A DNA stretch of 64,000 bases, from positions 6,200,001 to 6,264,000 of the forward strand of contig OZ250179.1 in NCBI GenBank assembly GCA_965238125.1, read 5' to 3'. Within the stretch, counting starts at the first letter, position 1. Every line of letters starts with the position of its first letter. Positions 27,563 through 36,677 of the stretch are shown one piece after another. A program made the position numbers and the translations under genes. The DNA comes from UBA6623 sp965238125 (GTDB lineage Bacteria > Acidobacteriota > Terriglobia > Bryobacterales > UBA6623). The notes under the pieces were generated by a model. The model was not told where the DNA came from and made no database searches. It saw only the letters and a program-made list of their open reading frames with translations.

Positions 27563-28879
27563 CTAGTACTTCTTGTCGAAAACTCTCCTGAAGATGTAAT
27601 CGACATGCCGCACCTGTCGCTTTAGGTCGAAGGCCCGGGAAATATCGTCGTCCGACAGCACGCCGCGGATGTCGGCGTCTTGCTCGACCAGCTCGCGAAA
27701 GTTGCCGTCCTGCTCCCAGGCCCGCATGGCATTACGCTGGACCCAGCGATACGCCTGTTCGCGGAGAACGCCTTTAGCGGCGAGTTCGAGCAGCAGCTGG
27801 CCGGAAAATACGAGGCCGCCGCCGCTTTCGAGGTTGCCGCGCATGCGCTCGGGGTAAACCAGCAGCTTGGCGACAAGATGGGTGGCCTTCGCCAGCAGGT
27901 AGTCGATGAGGATGGTCGAATCGGGCAGGATGACGCGTTCGACCGAGGAGTGAGAAATGTCGCGCTCGTGCCAAAGCGCGATGTTTTCAAGGGCCGTCGA
28001 GGCGTTCGAGCGGACAACCCGAGCCAAACCGCAAATCTGCTCGCAGGTGATGGGGTTCTTTTTGTGCGGCATCGCGGAACTGCCTTTTTGCGATTTCGAA
28101 AAGTATTCCTGGGCTTCGCGGACTTCCGTTCGTTGCAGGTGCCTGATTTCCAGCGCAATCTTTTCGAGAGTCGCGGCGATCAGGCCCAATACGCATAGGT
28201 AGTGGGCATGGCGGTCGCGCTGGATGACCTGCGAGGAAATCGGCGCCGCCTCGAGACCAAGTCTTTCGCAAATGCGTTCCTCGGCTTGAGGACTGATGTG
28301 AGCAAAGGTGCCCACGGCTCCGGAAATCTTGCCGACGCGAATTTGCTCGGCGGCGTCGCGAAAGCGCGTCTCGTGGCGCTCGACCTCGGCGTACCAGTTG
28401 GCCAGCTTGAGGCCGAACGTCGTCGGCTCGGCGTGGACCCCGTGGGTGCGTCCGACGGTGACGGTATCACGAAATTCATGGGCGCGCTTGTCGAGGACGT
28501 CGCGCAGCTTTTCGAGAGCCGGTTGGATCAGCGCGCTAGCGGCCTTGAGTTGCAGCGCCTGCGCGGTGTCGACGACGTCGTTCGACGTCAACCCGAAGTG
28601 CAGCCAGCGCGAGTGGTCGGCGGCCCCGGCCTCGGCCATCTTTTCGGCCACGGCCGTGGTGAAGGCGATCACGTCGTGCTTGACCTCCGTCTCGACCGCT
28701 TGAATGCGGGCGACATCGAAATCGGCGTGTCGACGTAGGGCTTCGGCGGCTTCGGCGGGCACTTCGCCGCTTTCGGCGAGCGCATCGGAGGCGGCCAGCT
28801 CGACTTCGAGCCATTGCCGATATTTGTTTTCGTCCGACCAGATGCGGCCCATCTCGGGACGGGTGTAGCGGGGGATCAA
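27563..28879 (-). CDS. purB: Adenylosuccinate lyase
   Basis: A 438-residue member of the fumarase/aspartase superfamily. It catalyses two steps of purine synthesis: cleavage of SAICAR, and of adenylosuccinate to AMP, both releasing fumarate. Signatures: FGLTSNDVVDTAQ, VGRTHGVHAEPTTFG (catalytic His region), SSQVIQRDRHA and GSSAMPHKKNPITCEQI (superfamily signature loop). The start is TTG, with MIPRYTRPEMGRIWSDENKY as the normal PurB opening. This TTG overlaps the TGA of the upstream metallo-hydrolase gene, suggesting coupled translation. Full length. Confidence 0.96.
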   Translation of the reverse strand: MIPRYTRPEMGRIWSDENKYRQWLEVELAASDALAESGEVPAEAAEALRRHADFDVARIQAVETEVKHDVIAFTTAVAEKMAEAGAADHSRWLHFGLTSNDVVDTAQALQLKAASALIQPALEKLRDVLDKRAHEFRDTVTVGRTHGVHAEPTTFGLKLANWYAEVERHETRFRDAAEQIRVGKISGAVGTFAHISPQAEERICERLGLEAAPISSQVIQRDRHAHYLCVLGLIAATLEKIALEIRHLQRTEVREAQEYFSKSQKGSSAMPHKKNPITCEQICGLARVVRSNASTALENIALWHERDISHSSVERVILPDSTILIDYLLAKATHLVAKLLVYPERMRGNLESGGGLVFSGQLLLELAAKGVLREQAYRWVQRNAMRAWEQDGNFRELVEQDADIRGVLSDDDISRAFDLKRQVRHVDYIFRRVFDKKY

Positions 28880-29805
28880 AACGTAAATACCTCCGTGGGG
28901 CGATTTTGGGGAGCCACGACGACTTGGGTGTCGCCGGCTCCGGCCTCGTCGAGCGCGCCGGTGGCGAACAGACGGGCGATCGTCGGGTGGTTGTTGTTGT
29001 CGCTCAAATGGGCGAGAACGACGGTTTTCGCGGCCCGGTCAAAGCCGCCGGTGAGAAAATCCGAGACGGCTTGATTCGAAAGATGTCCCACCCGGCTCAT
29101 CACGCGTTGCTTGACGAACCAAGGGTAGGGACCGACCTTGAGCATATCGAGATCATGGTTCGATTCGAGTACCAGTAGATCGCAGCCTTCGATTTGCAGC
29201 CGAACCGAGTCGGGCATGTAGCCCAGGTCGGTGACCAACCCGAGCTTGATCCCTTGCGAGCGAAAGCAAAACGCCACCGGGTCGACGGCGTCGTGGGGAA
29301 TCGTAAACGTGTCGATTTCCACATCGCCGATCGCAAGTCGCTGACCGGCTTGAAAGATCTCCCTTCGGGGCTTGGCTTTGTGCCAATCGAGCGCGTCGTC
29401 GGTCATCGCGGTCAGGTGAATCGGGATCTTGAGCCTCTTTGCCGCTTGCGGCAGGCCGCGCACGTGGTCGGAGTGCTCATGGGAGATCAAAACCGCGTCC
29501 AGGTCGTCGACGCTCTCCCCAATAGCGCTGAGCCGTTTGCCGATTTCACGAAAGCTGAAGCCGATGTCGATCAGCAGGCGCACTTGTTCGGTGGCGATCC
29601 AAGTGGCGTTGCCGCCGCTGCCGCTTCCCAACTGGCAGATACGAAGACTCGTGGAAGGCTCCTGATCGAACCGGGTTCGAGCACGGAATTTGCGGTGATT
29701 CCGAGACGTCGAAGGACCGATTTCGGTCCCAAACAAGACGTGCCCGCCCCGGTCGAATATTCTTTGTAGCAGGAACGGGCCGCCACAACAAGGAAAACCT
29801 TGCAT
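28876..29805 (-). CDS. MBL-fold metallo-hydrolase, WalJ/YycJ-like
   Basis: A metallo-beta-lactamase fold protein of up to 309 residues. The fold starts at ICQLGSGSGGNATWI, with the metal motif ISHEHSDHVRG (HxHxDH), a later His in LVTDLGYM-type strand 8, LESNHDLDML, and a final VLAHLSDNNNHP. WalJ-like proteins are nucleases or phosphodiesterases linked to cell-wall or DNA-repair functions. The N-terminal 52 residues from ATG 29803-29805 look unlike the family, but no ATG or GTG lies nearer the fold, so the start is uncertain; a TTG in between is possible. It overlaps purB by four bases and is divergent from selA. Confidence 0.82.
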   Translation of the reverse strand: MQGFPCCGGPFLLQRIFDRGGHVLFGTEIGPSTSRNHRKFRARTRFDQEPSTSLRICQLGSGSGGNATWIATEQVRLLIDIGFSFREIGKRLSAIGESVDDLDAVLISHEHSDHVRGLPQAAKRLKIPIHLTAMTDDALDWHKAKPRREIFQAGQRLAIGDVEIDTFTIPHDAVDPVAFCFRSQGIKLGLVTDLGYMPDSVRLQIEGCDLLVLESNHDLDMLKVGPYPWFVKQRVMSRVGHLSNQAVSDFLTGGFDRAAKTVVLAHLSDNNNHPTIARLFATGALDEAGAGDTQVVVAPQNRPTEVFTF

Positions 29806-29980
29806 TGCCCCCCAAAACCGAGCCGCGCACGTTTAGTAAACGGCATGCCATGAGGCCGTTCAACCCGAAGGAAGGTTGTGGAAGCACACATCCGCGACGC
29901 AACCGAGCACGATGCCCCGCAACCGGGGCGGACGAACACCGGATTTGACGCTTTCCGGCCGCCAATGGTCCAATGGGGAC

Positions 29981-31402
29981 GTGAGCGACACTGGGCGGTC
30001 GGAAAAGCTGCGAGAGCTGCCCTCGGTTGATGAGGTGCTCGGGCATGACGACATGCCGACGGAGTTCCGTTCCTTCCCCCGCGACTTGGTTGTCGGGGAA
30101 GTACGTCACGCGCTCGACGAGTTGCGCGGCGAGATTCGGCGCGGCACGGTCGCCAACGGATCGAGCCCGGCGGCCAAGGCGGAGTTCACCGGCGAGATTC
30201 GAGACCGTGTCCGCCAGCGCCTGACCCAAACGGCGGAGCCGTCGCTGCGGCGCGTGATTAACGCCTCCGGTGTCATACTGCACACCAATTTGGGGCGCGC
30301 GCCGTTGTCGGAGAATGCTCTGGCGGCGGTTCGCGAAACCGCGGGCGGATACAGCAACCTCGAATACGACTTGAAAGAAGGCCGGCGGGGCCGGCGCGAT
30401 GTTCATGCCGGGGCGCGGCTTGAGAAACTGCTCGGGGCGCCCGCGATCGTCGTGAATAACAATGCCGCCGCGGTCTTCTTGGTCCTCGAAGAGCTGGCCG
30501 ACGGCGCGGAAGTGATCGTCTCGCGCGGGGAGCTGATCGAAATCGGCGATGGCTTCCGCATTCCCGACATCATGGCCCGCGGCGGCGCGCGCTTGCGCGA
30601 AGTCGGCACAACCAACCGGACCCGCATTGCCGACTACCGCGACGCGATCGGCGACGACACCCACGCGCTGCTGCGGGTCCATCGCAGCAATTTCCAAATC
30701 GTGGGCTTCACCGAGCGCCCAACGCTCGACGAGCTAGTGGCTTTGGCCGGGGAGACCGGCGTGCCGCTGGTGGAAGACTTGGGCAGCGGGTGTGTTTATG
30801 ATCTCGCGGGACATGGGCTCGGGCCGGAGCCGGAGATCTGCGACAGCCTAGGCGCGGGGGTCGATATCGTTACTTTCAGTGGAGACAAACTCCTCGGCGG
30901 CCCGCAGGCCGGGATTATCGCGGGTAAGCGCGAGTGGATTGATCGCATCCGACGCAACCCGCTGTTCCGCGCTCTGCGCGCCGACAAGATGACCTATGCG
31001 GCGCTCGATGCGACGCTGCGTGATTATCAGCTCGAACGGTGGGACGACATCCCGGTATTGCGGATGCTGCGGATGTCACTCGACGAGATCCGGGGCCGCG
31101 CCGAGAAGGTAGCGCGGGCGCTGAGCGAGATGCCGGGTGAGATCGAGTTGGTGGAAGGAGAATCCATCCCCGGAGGCGGCGCGACGCCGGAACAAACTCT
31201 GCCGACGATCCTTGTCGCCCTTCGGCCGAGCGCGCCGGATTCGGCCGACGCGCTACAGCGCCGGCTGCGACGGGGGCGCCCGGCGGTTGTCGGTCGCTGC
31301 GAGAGCGGGCGGGTTCTTATCGACGTGCGGACTGTCTCCCCGAGCGAAGACGCGGAACTGCTCCAATGCCTACTCAGGGGTTTCGAACGGGAGAGAACTT
31401 GA
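29981..31402 (+). CDS. selA: L-seryl-tRNA(Sec) selenium transferase
   Basis: A 473-residue PLP enzyme converting seryl-tRNA(Sec) to selenocysteinyl-tRNA(Sec) with selenophosphate. GTG 29981 gives V/M-SDTGRSEKLRELPSVDEVL, the usual N-terminal helix, then RRVINASGVILHTNLGRAPL, NNNAAAVFL and RGELIEIGDGFRIPDIM. The PLP-lysine lies in TFSGDKLLGGPQAGII (about Lys303), and RADKMTYAALDATLRDY follows. Domains are complete. Its presence implies a selenocysteine system, but selB, selC and selD are not in the window. It is divergent from the MBL/purB pair. Confidence 0.95.
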   Translation: MSDTGRSEKLRELPSVDEVLGHDDMPTEFRSFPRDLVVGEVRHALDELRGEIRRGTVANGSSPAAKAEFTGEIRDRVRQRLTQTAEPSLRRVINASGVILHTNLGRAPLSENALAAVRETAGGYSNLEYDLKEGRRGRRDVHAGARLEKLLGAPAIVVNNNAAAVFLVLEELADGAEVIVSRGELIEIGDGFRIPDIMARGGARLREVGTTNRTRIADYRDAIGDDTHALLRVHRSNFQIVGFTERPTLDELVALAGETGVPLVEDLGSGCVYDLAGHGLGPEPEICDSLGAGVDIVTFSGDKLLGGPQAGIIAGKREWIDRIRRNPLFRALRADKMTYAALDATLRDYQLERWDDIPVLRMLRMSLDEIRGRAEKVARALSEMPGEIELVEGESIPGGGATPEQTLPTILVALRPSAPDSADALQRRLRRGRPAVVGRCESGRVLIDVRTVSPSEDAELLQCLLRGFERERT

Positions 31403-31502
31403 TTCGCTTGGGTGGGTCGTCGGGTCGAGATCGCTTCGGTCCTTTTCGGCCAAAAGCCGATCACAACCAGTCGAGTCGGCCGACACGAATATCGGTTGGC
31501 AC

Positions 31503-31598
31503 TTAGCGCTGGGACTCGATGCGGTTGCCTTTTGGCTTGTGATTTAGGAACAAGACGAGGACCACGAGCAGGGCGGCGACGGATAAAACAATCGGCAT
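31503..31598 (-). CDS. 31-residue single-helix membrane peptide
   Basis: MPIVLSVAALLVVLVLFLNH followed by KPKGNRIESQR and a stop. One hydrophobic helix carries a positively charged tail, so N-out/C-in topology is likely. The ATG has AGAGGAGA eight bases upstream, a strong ribosome-binding site for so short a frame. A weak promoter candidate lies upstream on the minus strand (TTGATC at 31671-31676, CATAAT at 31650-31655, spacer 15). It lies in the interval between selA and the GT39-type gene. The length is below many gene-finder cutoffs. Function unknown. Confidence 0.6.
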   Translation of the reverse strand: MPIVLSVAALLVVLVLFLNHKPKGNRIESQR

Positions 31599-31969
31599 TT
31601 TTGAATCTCCTCTAACTGCGAAGATCTCCGGGGGGCCTTGACACTTGCTATTATGCGTCGCAACCCGGCCGATCAACAATGGACCGACTGTATATTTCGC
31701 GATGGCACAAGAGTACCGCCCGCCTAAGGAAAACCGCTGAGGTTTTGCCTCTAGGGTAGAACCTGAGGGTGAGCCCGCCGACTCCCTATTGGCCCCGGCG
31801 TGCTTCGATGCGTGCGCCACGTCCGCGCGGCGATAATCGGCCAGGGCGAGGCTTTCCCATGCCCCGGAAAGTCGCTGAATGTGCGTGGGATAATGGAGCG
31901 TTTTATTTGAATTGTCTGCGAATGACCCCGGAGGCTCGTCTAACGCCACCGCAGGATGAGAAAGAGGTA
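31599..31969. other. Intergenic region between the membrane peptide and the GT39-type gene
   Basis: About 370 bases with the candidate promoter of the 31-residue peptide at its left side. No tRNA-Sec-like cloverleaf and no other gene could be recognised, though open frames pass through on both strands. Confidence 0.4.
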
Positions 31970-33526
31970 CTACTTGCGGCCGGTCGGGCCGCAGGCAAAA
32001 CGCGTCAGACGGTAGTGGTATTTCGGCGGGTCGGGGCGGCCGGTCCAGGCCAGGAATCGGCGCTCGTGAGTGGAGTAGGGCAAATAGAGCTGAACGTCGG
32101 GGCGGCAGAGCCGGCGCAGGCGCTTTTCGAGACGGTCGTGAAACCGTCCGGGCGAGATGTCGTGGGTGCCGCGCAAGTGCCAGACGGTGCGGCGACGGCG
32201 GGGGCGAACCTTTTCGCGGGCGCGACGGCGGGCTCGGCGGGTGTTGACGACAACCTTGTCGATCGAATCGCCGATGGTCGCCACAAAGGGGCCAGGGTCG
32301 CAATTATAGCCGTCAATGACGACCAGGGAGGAGCGCGCGCGGGGGGAACTTCGGATTCGCGCAGCCATTTCATCGAAGGGGATCAGGTATCCCTTGTTGA
32401 AGAAGTCGGCTTTGTGGAAGTAGCTCGTCAGCGAAACGATGCCGAGAAGTAGGATGGCGGAGCGAACGGCGGCGCCCCAGACCGGCCGGACGAATCCGGC
32501 GCCGGCGAGCAGCAGCAAATACAGCGGCAACAGAAAGAGCAATCGCCCCGGAACCGAGCCGAAAGCGACCCACGACGACGCTCCAAGGAAGCCGACCGCC
32601 GCGCCTGCCAACGCGAGGCCGAGGCCGGCATCCCCGTCCCTAAGCCGCCTGTAGATCCGTTCGCCGATCATCCAGACCGCGGGCAGCGAAACGGCGGCCG
32701 CAACGGCAATGCCCCACGGGGGCAACGTTTCCCCGAACGTGAATGAGCAGAACCAATAAAGCACCCTGACGAGCGCCTCACCCCACCAACTATCGACCAG
32801 AGAATACGACTCGGTCACCGCGACCCGACGGATCGCCCCGACCAATGTCGCCGCCCAGGGAATGTAAAGCAGCAACACGATGGCGTGCGGAATGAATAGG
32901 GGCGCGAGCGAGCCGCGCGTGCGTTCTCGAAAGCAGCGAACAACGAGCCATGCCGCCGTGGCGGCCATGAGGGCAAGCGCCGGCAGGTAGTGGACATAGA
33001 GCAGCACGGTTGCCGCCAGAGTGTAAGCACCGGCGGCGAGGCGGTCGGCGGAGGCCCGCACGAAGCGCTCAGCGAAATATAGGACAAGGCAAGCCAGGAA
33101 AAGCTGCAAGGTGTACGAACGGCCGATACGGGCGTAGAGGACAAGGGCGGGCGAAAGCGTCCACAACGCCAAGAACCAAAGTCGTGTCGGGCGCGGAAGC
33201 CCCCTGACCCACAAACGGTAGATGAGCAAGGTCGAGAGCATCGCCCACAACCCCGAAAAGGCGCGCACATGGCTGATCAGACTGCCGTCGAAAGGCAAAT
33301 CAGCCCAGGCCGAGACCAGGAAATAGTAGAGCGGCGGATGAATGTCCGCGCGCAAGGCGGCGAGGGCCTTGTCCGCGTCGAGTCCGATGACATTGAGCGT
33401 GAATTGCTCGTCACCCCAAATCGGCAACAAATCGAGGTTCGAGAAAACCAGGACCGCCTGAACGGCGAGCCATAACGGCAAACCATCGCCGAGGGCTTGG
33501 CGAAACCAGGGCGGTAGACGAGTCAT
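31970..33526 (-). CDS. GT39/PMT-like integral membrane glycosyltransferase
   Basis: A 518-residue protein with about ten hydrophobic helices. The first loop contains NLDLLPIWGDEQFTLNV (acidic Asp-Glu pair, the catalytic feature of GT-C enzymes) and ADIHPPLYYFLVSAW (HPP motif). Helices follow to about residue 370, then a soluble C-terminal domain rich in arginine (RRARRRAREKVRPRRRR) ending at 31970. Such enzymes move a sugar from a lipid-phosphate carrier to protein or glycan on the outer face of the inner membrane. It is divergent from the methyltransferase gene, with 173 bases between. Confidence 0.85.
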   Translation of the reverse strand: MTRLPPWFRQALGDGLPLWLAVQAVLVFSNLDLLPIWGDEQFTLNVIGLDADKALAALRADIHPPLYYFLVSAWADLPFDGSLISHVRAFSGLWAMLSTLLIYRLWVRGLPRPTRLWFLALWTLSPALVLYARIGRSYTLQLFLACLVLYFAERFVRASADRLAAGAYTLAATVLLYVHYLPALALMAATAAWLVVRCFRERTRGSLAPLFIPHAIVLLLYIPWAATLVGAIRRVAVTESYSLVDSWWGEALVRVLYWFCSFTFGETLPPWGIAVAAAVSLPAVWMIGERIYRRLRDGDAGLGLALAGAAVGFLGASSWVAFGSVPGRLLFLLPLYLLLLAGAGFVRPVWGAAVRSAILLLGIVSLTSYFHKADFFNKGYLIPFDEMAARIRSSPRARSSLVVIDGYNCDPGPFVATIGDSIDKVVVNTRRARRRAREKVRPRRRRTVWHLRGTHDISPGRFHDRLEKRLRRLCRPDVQLYLPYSTHERRFLAWTGRPDPPKYHYRLTRFACGPTGRK

Positions 33527-33699
33527 GCGAGGGAGGTCCCGATCCCCTATGGTCGCCGTTGGCGTAGGACGGAGGCAAACCGGGAGGAATGCCCGGGAAC
33601 TCCAACGGGAGTCGCGGGACCACGTCGACGCCGTAAACTACACTGGACGGAAGTTCGCCAATCGATCGGGCGCGGGTTTCGGCGCCGGGGTCGCCAACA

Positions 33700-34332
33700 A
33701 TGCGGATCAGCATACCGCGGCTTCACGCACCTTTCGCCCGCTATTTTCGCGGACGCCGGTTTCGCTGGTTTGCGCGGGCTTTCCGAATCGAATCCGAAAC
33801 GCGCCTGCTCGATCTGGGTGGGTATGAATACTATTGGAGTTACTTCGAGCGGCCCCCGCGCGTGACGATCGTCAACCTGGACCAAACGCCTCCGCGCGGC
33901 AAGGGGTTTTGTTGGGTGGCGGCCGACGGCCGGGCGCTGCCGTTTCGCGACGGGGCTTTCGATGTGGTGTTCGCCAACTCGATCATCGAGCATGTCGGCG
34001 ACCAGGAGAGCCGCCGGCAATTCGCGCGGGAGGTGGAGCGGGTCGCACGGCGCTACTATGTTCAGACGCCGAACTATTGGTTTCCCATCGAGCCGCACTT
34101 GTTGACACCGTTCATTCATTTCCTTCCGGCGCGGTTGGAGAAGCGTCTGTTGCGGAACTTCACAGTGTGGGGCGTGCTGGTGAGGCCGACGCGGCAGGGT
34201 TGTGAGGAGTTTGTGGATGAGGTCCGATTGCTCGACGCGCGGGAGTTGCGGGGGTTGTTCCCGGCGGCGCGGATTCGGCGCGAGCGGTTCTTGGGTTTGA
34301 CGAAGTCGCTGATCGCTCTTTCGCGGGAGTGA
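33700..34332 (+). CDS. Class I SAM-dependent methyltransferase
   Basis: A 210-residue protein. Motif I is degenerate but present (TRLLDLGGYEYYWSYFE), followed by VTIVNLDQTPPRGKG and the Methyltransf_11-like segment VAADGRALPFRDGAFDVVFANSIIEHV, in which IIEHV marks motif IV. FAREVERVARRYYVQTPNYW and FPIEPHL continue the pattern seen in methyltransferases of glycan or lipid clusters. The N-terminus MRISIPRLHAPFARYFRGRR is basic and could associate with membrane. The stop is 10 bases before the peptidase start. Confidence 0.87.
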   Translation: MRISIPRLHAPFARYFRGRRFRWFARAFRIESETRLLDLGGYEYYWSYFERPPRVTIVNLDQTPPRGKGFCWVAADGRALPFRDGAFDVVFANSIIEHVGDQESRRQFAREVERVARRYYVQTPNYWFPIEPHLLTPFIHFLPARLEKRLLRNFTVWGVLVRPTRQGCEEFVDEVRLLDARELRGLFPAARIRRERFLGLTKSLIALSRE

Positions 34333-34342
34333 TGAATTGCAA

Positions 34343-36559
34343 ATGATGAATTGCAACAAGGTCCCAAGAACCGGGGCCGTCCAGCAGCGGCCCTCGAGGA
34401 CGAGTCAGGGTGCTCGTCCGGGAGCGGCGCTTTGTTTGCTGCTGGTTTTGAGTTTCGCGGGCTTCGCTGAGGCGGAGACGGCACGCAAGCCGCTTCGTCT
34501 CGAAGAGATTTTCTCGAAGCACGGATTGACCGGGCCCCAGCCGAGCCATTTGCAGTGGAGGCCGGACGGGCGCCGGTTGACCTACATGCTCGAAACGGCC
34601 GACGGCGGCCGGGACTTGTGGTCGCTTGACCCGGTCTCGGGTAAGAAAAGCATCTTGGTTCCCGGCGAGCTGCTCGGTGATTTGGCGCCGACAACGGATC
34701 AAGCGACCAACGACGAACGGGAGCGGGAAAGGCGGAAGCGCTACGGCGTGGCGGCCTATCTGTGGGCGCCGGACTCGAAATCGATTCTTTTCACGAGTGC
34801 GGGACGGCTCTATCTCTACGATGTGGCGGGGGAGCGAGCAAGGCCGCTCGCGCCCGACAAACTCGGTGTTCGGAACCCGCACTTTTCGCCCAACGGCCGC
34901 TGGGTGTCTTTCGTCTATGAACACGACCTGTGGCTCGTGCCCCCGAGCGGCGGGGAAGCCCGGCAACTGACTTTCGGGGCGACCGAACTGGTTTTGCACG
35001 GTGATCTCGACTGGATCTACCCCGAGGAATTCCGTTTGCGCAGCGGCTACCACTGGTCGCCCGACAGCCGCCGTATCGCATTTCTCGAGCTGGATCAAAC
35101 CGAGGTACCGAGCTACCCGATTTCCAATTTGCTGGGTGTGCAACCGACGGTCGATAACCAACGCTATCCGAAAGCGGGCGACCCGAACCCTCGCGCCAGG
35201 GTCGGCATCGTTGAGGCCAAACCGAATGCCGAGTCCCCGCCGCCAATCGTGTGGGTGAACAAGCGGCAGGAATACATTCCGCGGATTCAGTGGGCGAATG
35301 ACGGGCAGGTCGCGGTGCAATTCCTGAACCGTGCGCAGACGGAGCTGGAGCTGGTGCTCGCCGATGCCTTCGACGGGAAGGTGACGTCGTTGCTCACCGA
35401 GCGCGACGGCCTGCGCCGAATTTATCGCTATGGGCCCGGTGGGCGCATGACGAAGATCCTCACCGAGGGCGAGAGCGAAGTGGAGAGCATCGTTCGGGTC
35501 GACGAGAAGCGAGGTTGGGTCTATTACAGCTCGAACGACGATAATCCCGTGGGCAGCGATCTGTACCGTGCGCGGTTGGACGGCTCGGGCAGCGAGCGGC
35601 TGACCGACGGCACGGGGACGCACCGCGTAACGATGAGTAAGACCGGTAACAAGGCCGGCGACGCCTACTTCGATCGCCATTCCGGCTTCCTCAAGCCGCC
35701 CGAAACGCTCGTGCGGCATCTGCCGAGCGGTAGGCGGACGGTCGCGCACCGCTCTAAATCGCTCGACGAGTACGCCTTGGCCAAACCGCGCATGATCGAG
35801 CTCAAGGCGCCCGATGAGGCCCTGATTCGCATTCAGCTGATCGAGCCGCAAGCTCGCGAGCCGGAAGCCCGCGAGCCGGGACGCAAGTATCCGCTCTTGG
35901 TCTATGTGTACGGGGGCCCGCACGCCCCAACGATTCGGGACGCATGGGACGGCCGGGGTCGTTTTCTCTTCCATCAATACCTGGCGCGCAAGGGCTACGC
36001 CGTCGCGATAATCGACGATCGCGCCTCGTCGCTTCGGGGCCACAAGTACGAGACGGCGCTCTATCGCAACTACGGGCCGCCGGCCGTGGCCGACTACGAA
36101 ACCGCAGTGAAGCATCTGGGAGCGCTGGACTTCATTGATGAGGAGAGGATCGGGATTTGGGGCTGGAGCGGGGGCGGTTTCAGCACCTGTCTGGCTTTGA
36201 CGAAAAGCAAGCTGTTCCGAGTGGGAATCGCGGTGGCGCCGGTGACCGATTGGAAGCTCTACGATTCGATCTACACCGAGCGCCATATGGGCCTCCCTTC
36301 CGATGAGCCGGAAGCCTATCGGCGAACTTCGGCGATCGAGGGGGCGAAGGACCTTCACGGCCGCTTGCTGCTGGTGCATCCAACCTCGGACGACAACGTG
36401 CATTTGCAGCACACAATGCAGATGGTCCATGCATTGATCCAAGCCGGCAAGCCGTATGATTTGTTGCTCTATCCGGGCAAGACACATTCGCTTTACGGAG
36501 GCTCCGAGCGGCTGCATTTGTTTCGCCGTATCGAGGAATATTTGGAACGGAATTTGTAG
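34343..36559 (+). CDS. Secreted S9 family (dipeptidyl peptidase IV-like) serine peptidase
   Basis: A 738-residue protein from ATG 34343 (ATG 34346 equally possible). No Shine-Dalgarno is evident, and coupling to the methyltransferase stop 10 bases away is possible. A signal peptide (ALCLLLVLSFAGFAEAE) follows a 28-residue basic n-region. Residues 60-460 are the DPPIV-type beta-propeller (LDWIYPEEFRLRSGYHWSPD, PRIQWANDGQ). The alpha/beta hydrolase domain has the nucleophile elbow GIWGWSGGGFSTCL, Asp in HPTSDDNVHL and His in GKTHSLYGG. The enzyme would remove dipeptides or cleave peptides in the periplasm. Confidence 0.93.
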   Translation: MMNCNKVPRTGAVQQRPSRTSQGARPGAALCLLLVLSFAGFAEAETARKPLRLEEIFSKHGLTGPQPSHLQWRPDGRRLTYMLETADGGRDLWSLDPVSGKKSILVPGELLGDLAPTTDQATNDERERERRKRYGVAAYLWAPDSKSILFTSAGRLYLYDVAGERARPLAPDKLGVRNPHFSPNGRWVSFVYEHDLWLVPPSGGEARQLTFGATELVLHGDLDWIYPEEFRLRSGYHWSPDSRRIAFLELDQTEVPSYPISNLLGVQPTVDNQRYPKAGDPNPRARVGIVEAKPNAESPPPIVWVNKRQEYIPRIQWANDGQVAVQFLNRAQTELELVLADAFDGKVTSLLTERDGLRRIYRYGPGGRMTKILTEGESEVESIVRVDEKRGWVYYSSNDDNPVGSDLYRARLDGSGSERLTDGTGTHRVTMSKTGNKAGDAYFDRHSGFLKPPETLVRHLPSGRRTVAHRSKSLDEYALAKPRMIELKAPDEALIRIQLIEPQAREPEAREPGRKYPLLVYVYGGPHAPTIRDAWDGRGRFLFHQYLARKGYAVAIIDDRASSLRGHKYETALYRNYGPPAVADYETAVKHLGALDFIDEERIGIWGWSGGGFSTCLALTKSKLFRVGIAVAPVTDWKLYDSIYTERHMGLPSDEPEAYRRTSAIEGAKDLHGRLLLVHPTSDDNVHLQHTMQMVHALIQAGKPYDLLLYPGKTHSLYGGSERLHLFRRIEEYLERNL

Positions 36560-36677
36560 GGGACGAGAGAACACGGGGCTCTCGGCGCGCCGTTCCTTAG
36601 GACGAGCCGTTCTTCTTGGACTTCGCCGGGGGAGATACCTGAGAATGGCCGAAGTCAAACTAGTGGGCTACATTAAA

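Noticed and set aside
31638..31654. TTGACA followed by TATTAT on the plus strand, looking like a promoter
   Set aside because: The two hexamers are only five bases apart, far too close for a sigma-70 promoter.
29806..31969. Possible tRNA-Sec gene near selA
   Set aside because: No long acceptor/variable arm cloverleaf or T-arm consensus could be found in the intergenic stretches.
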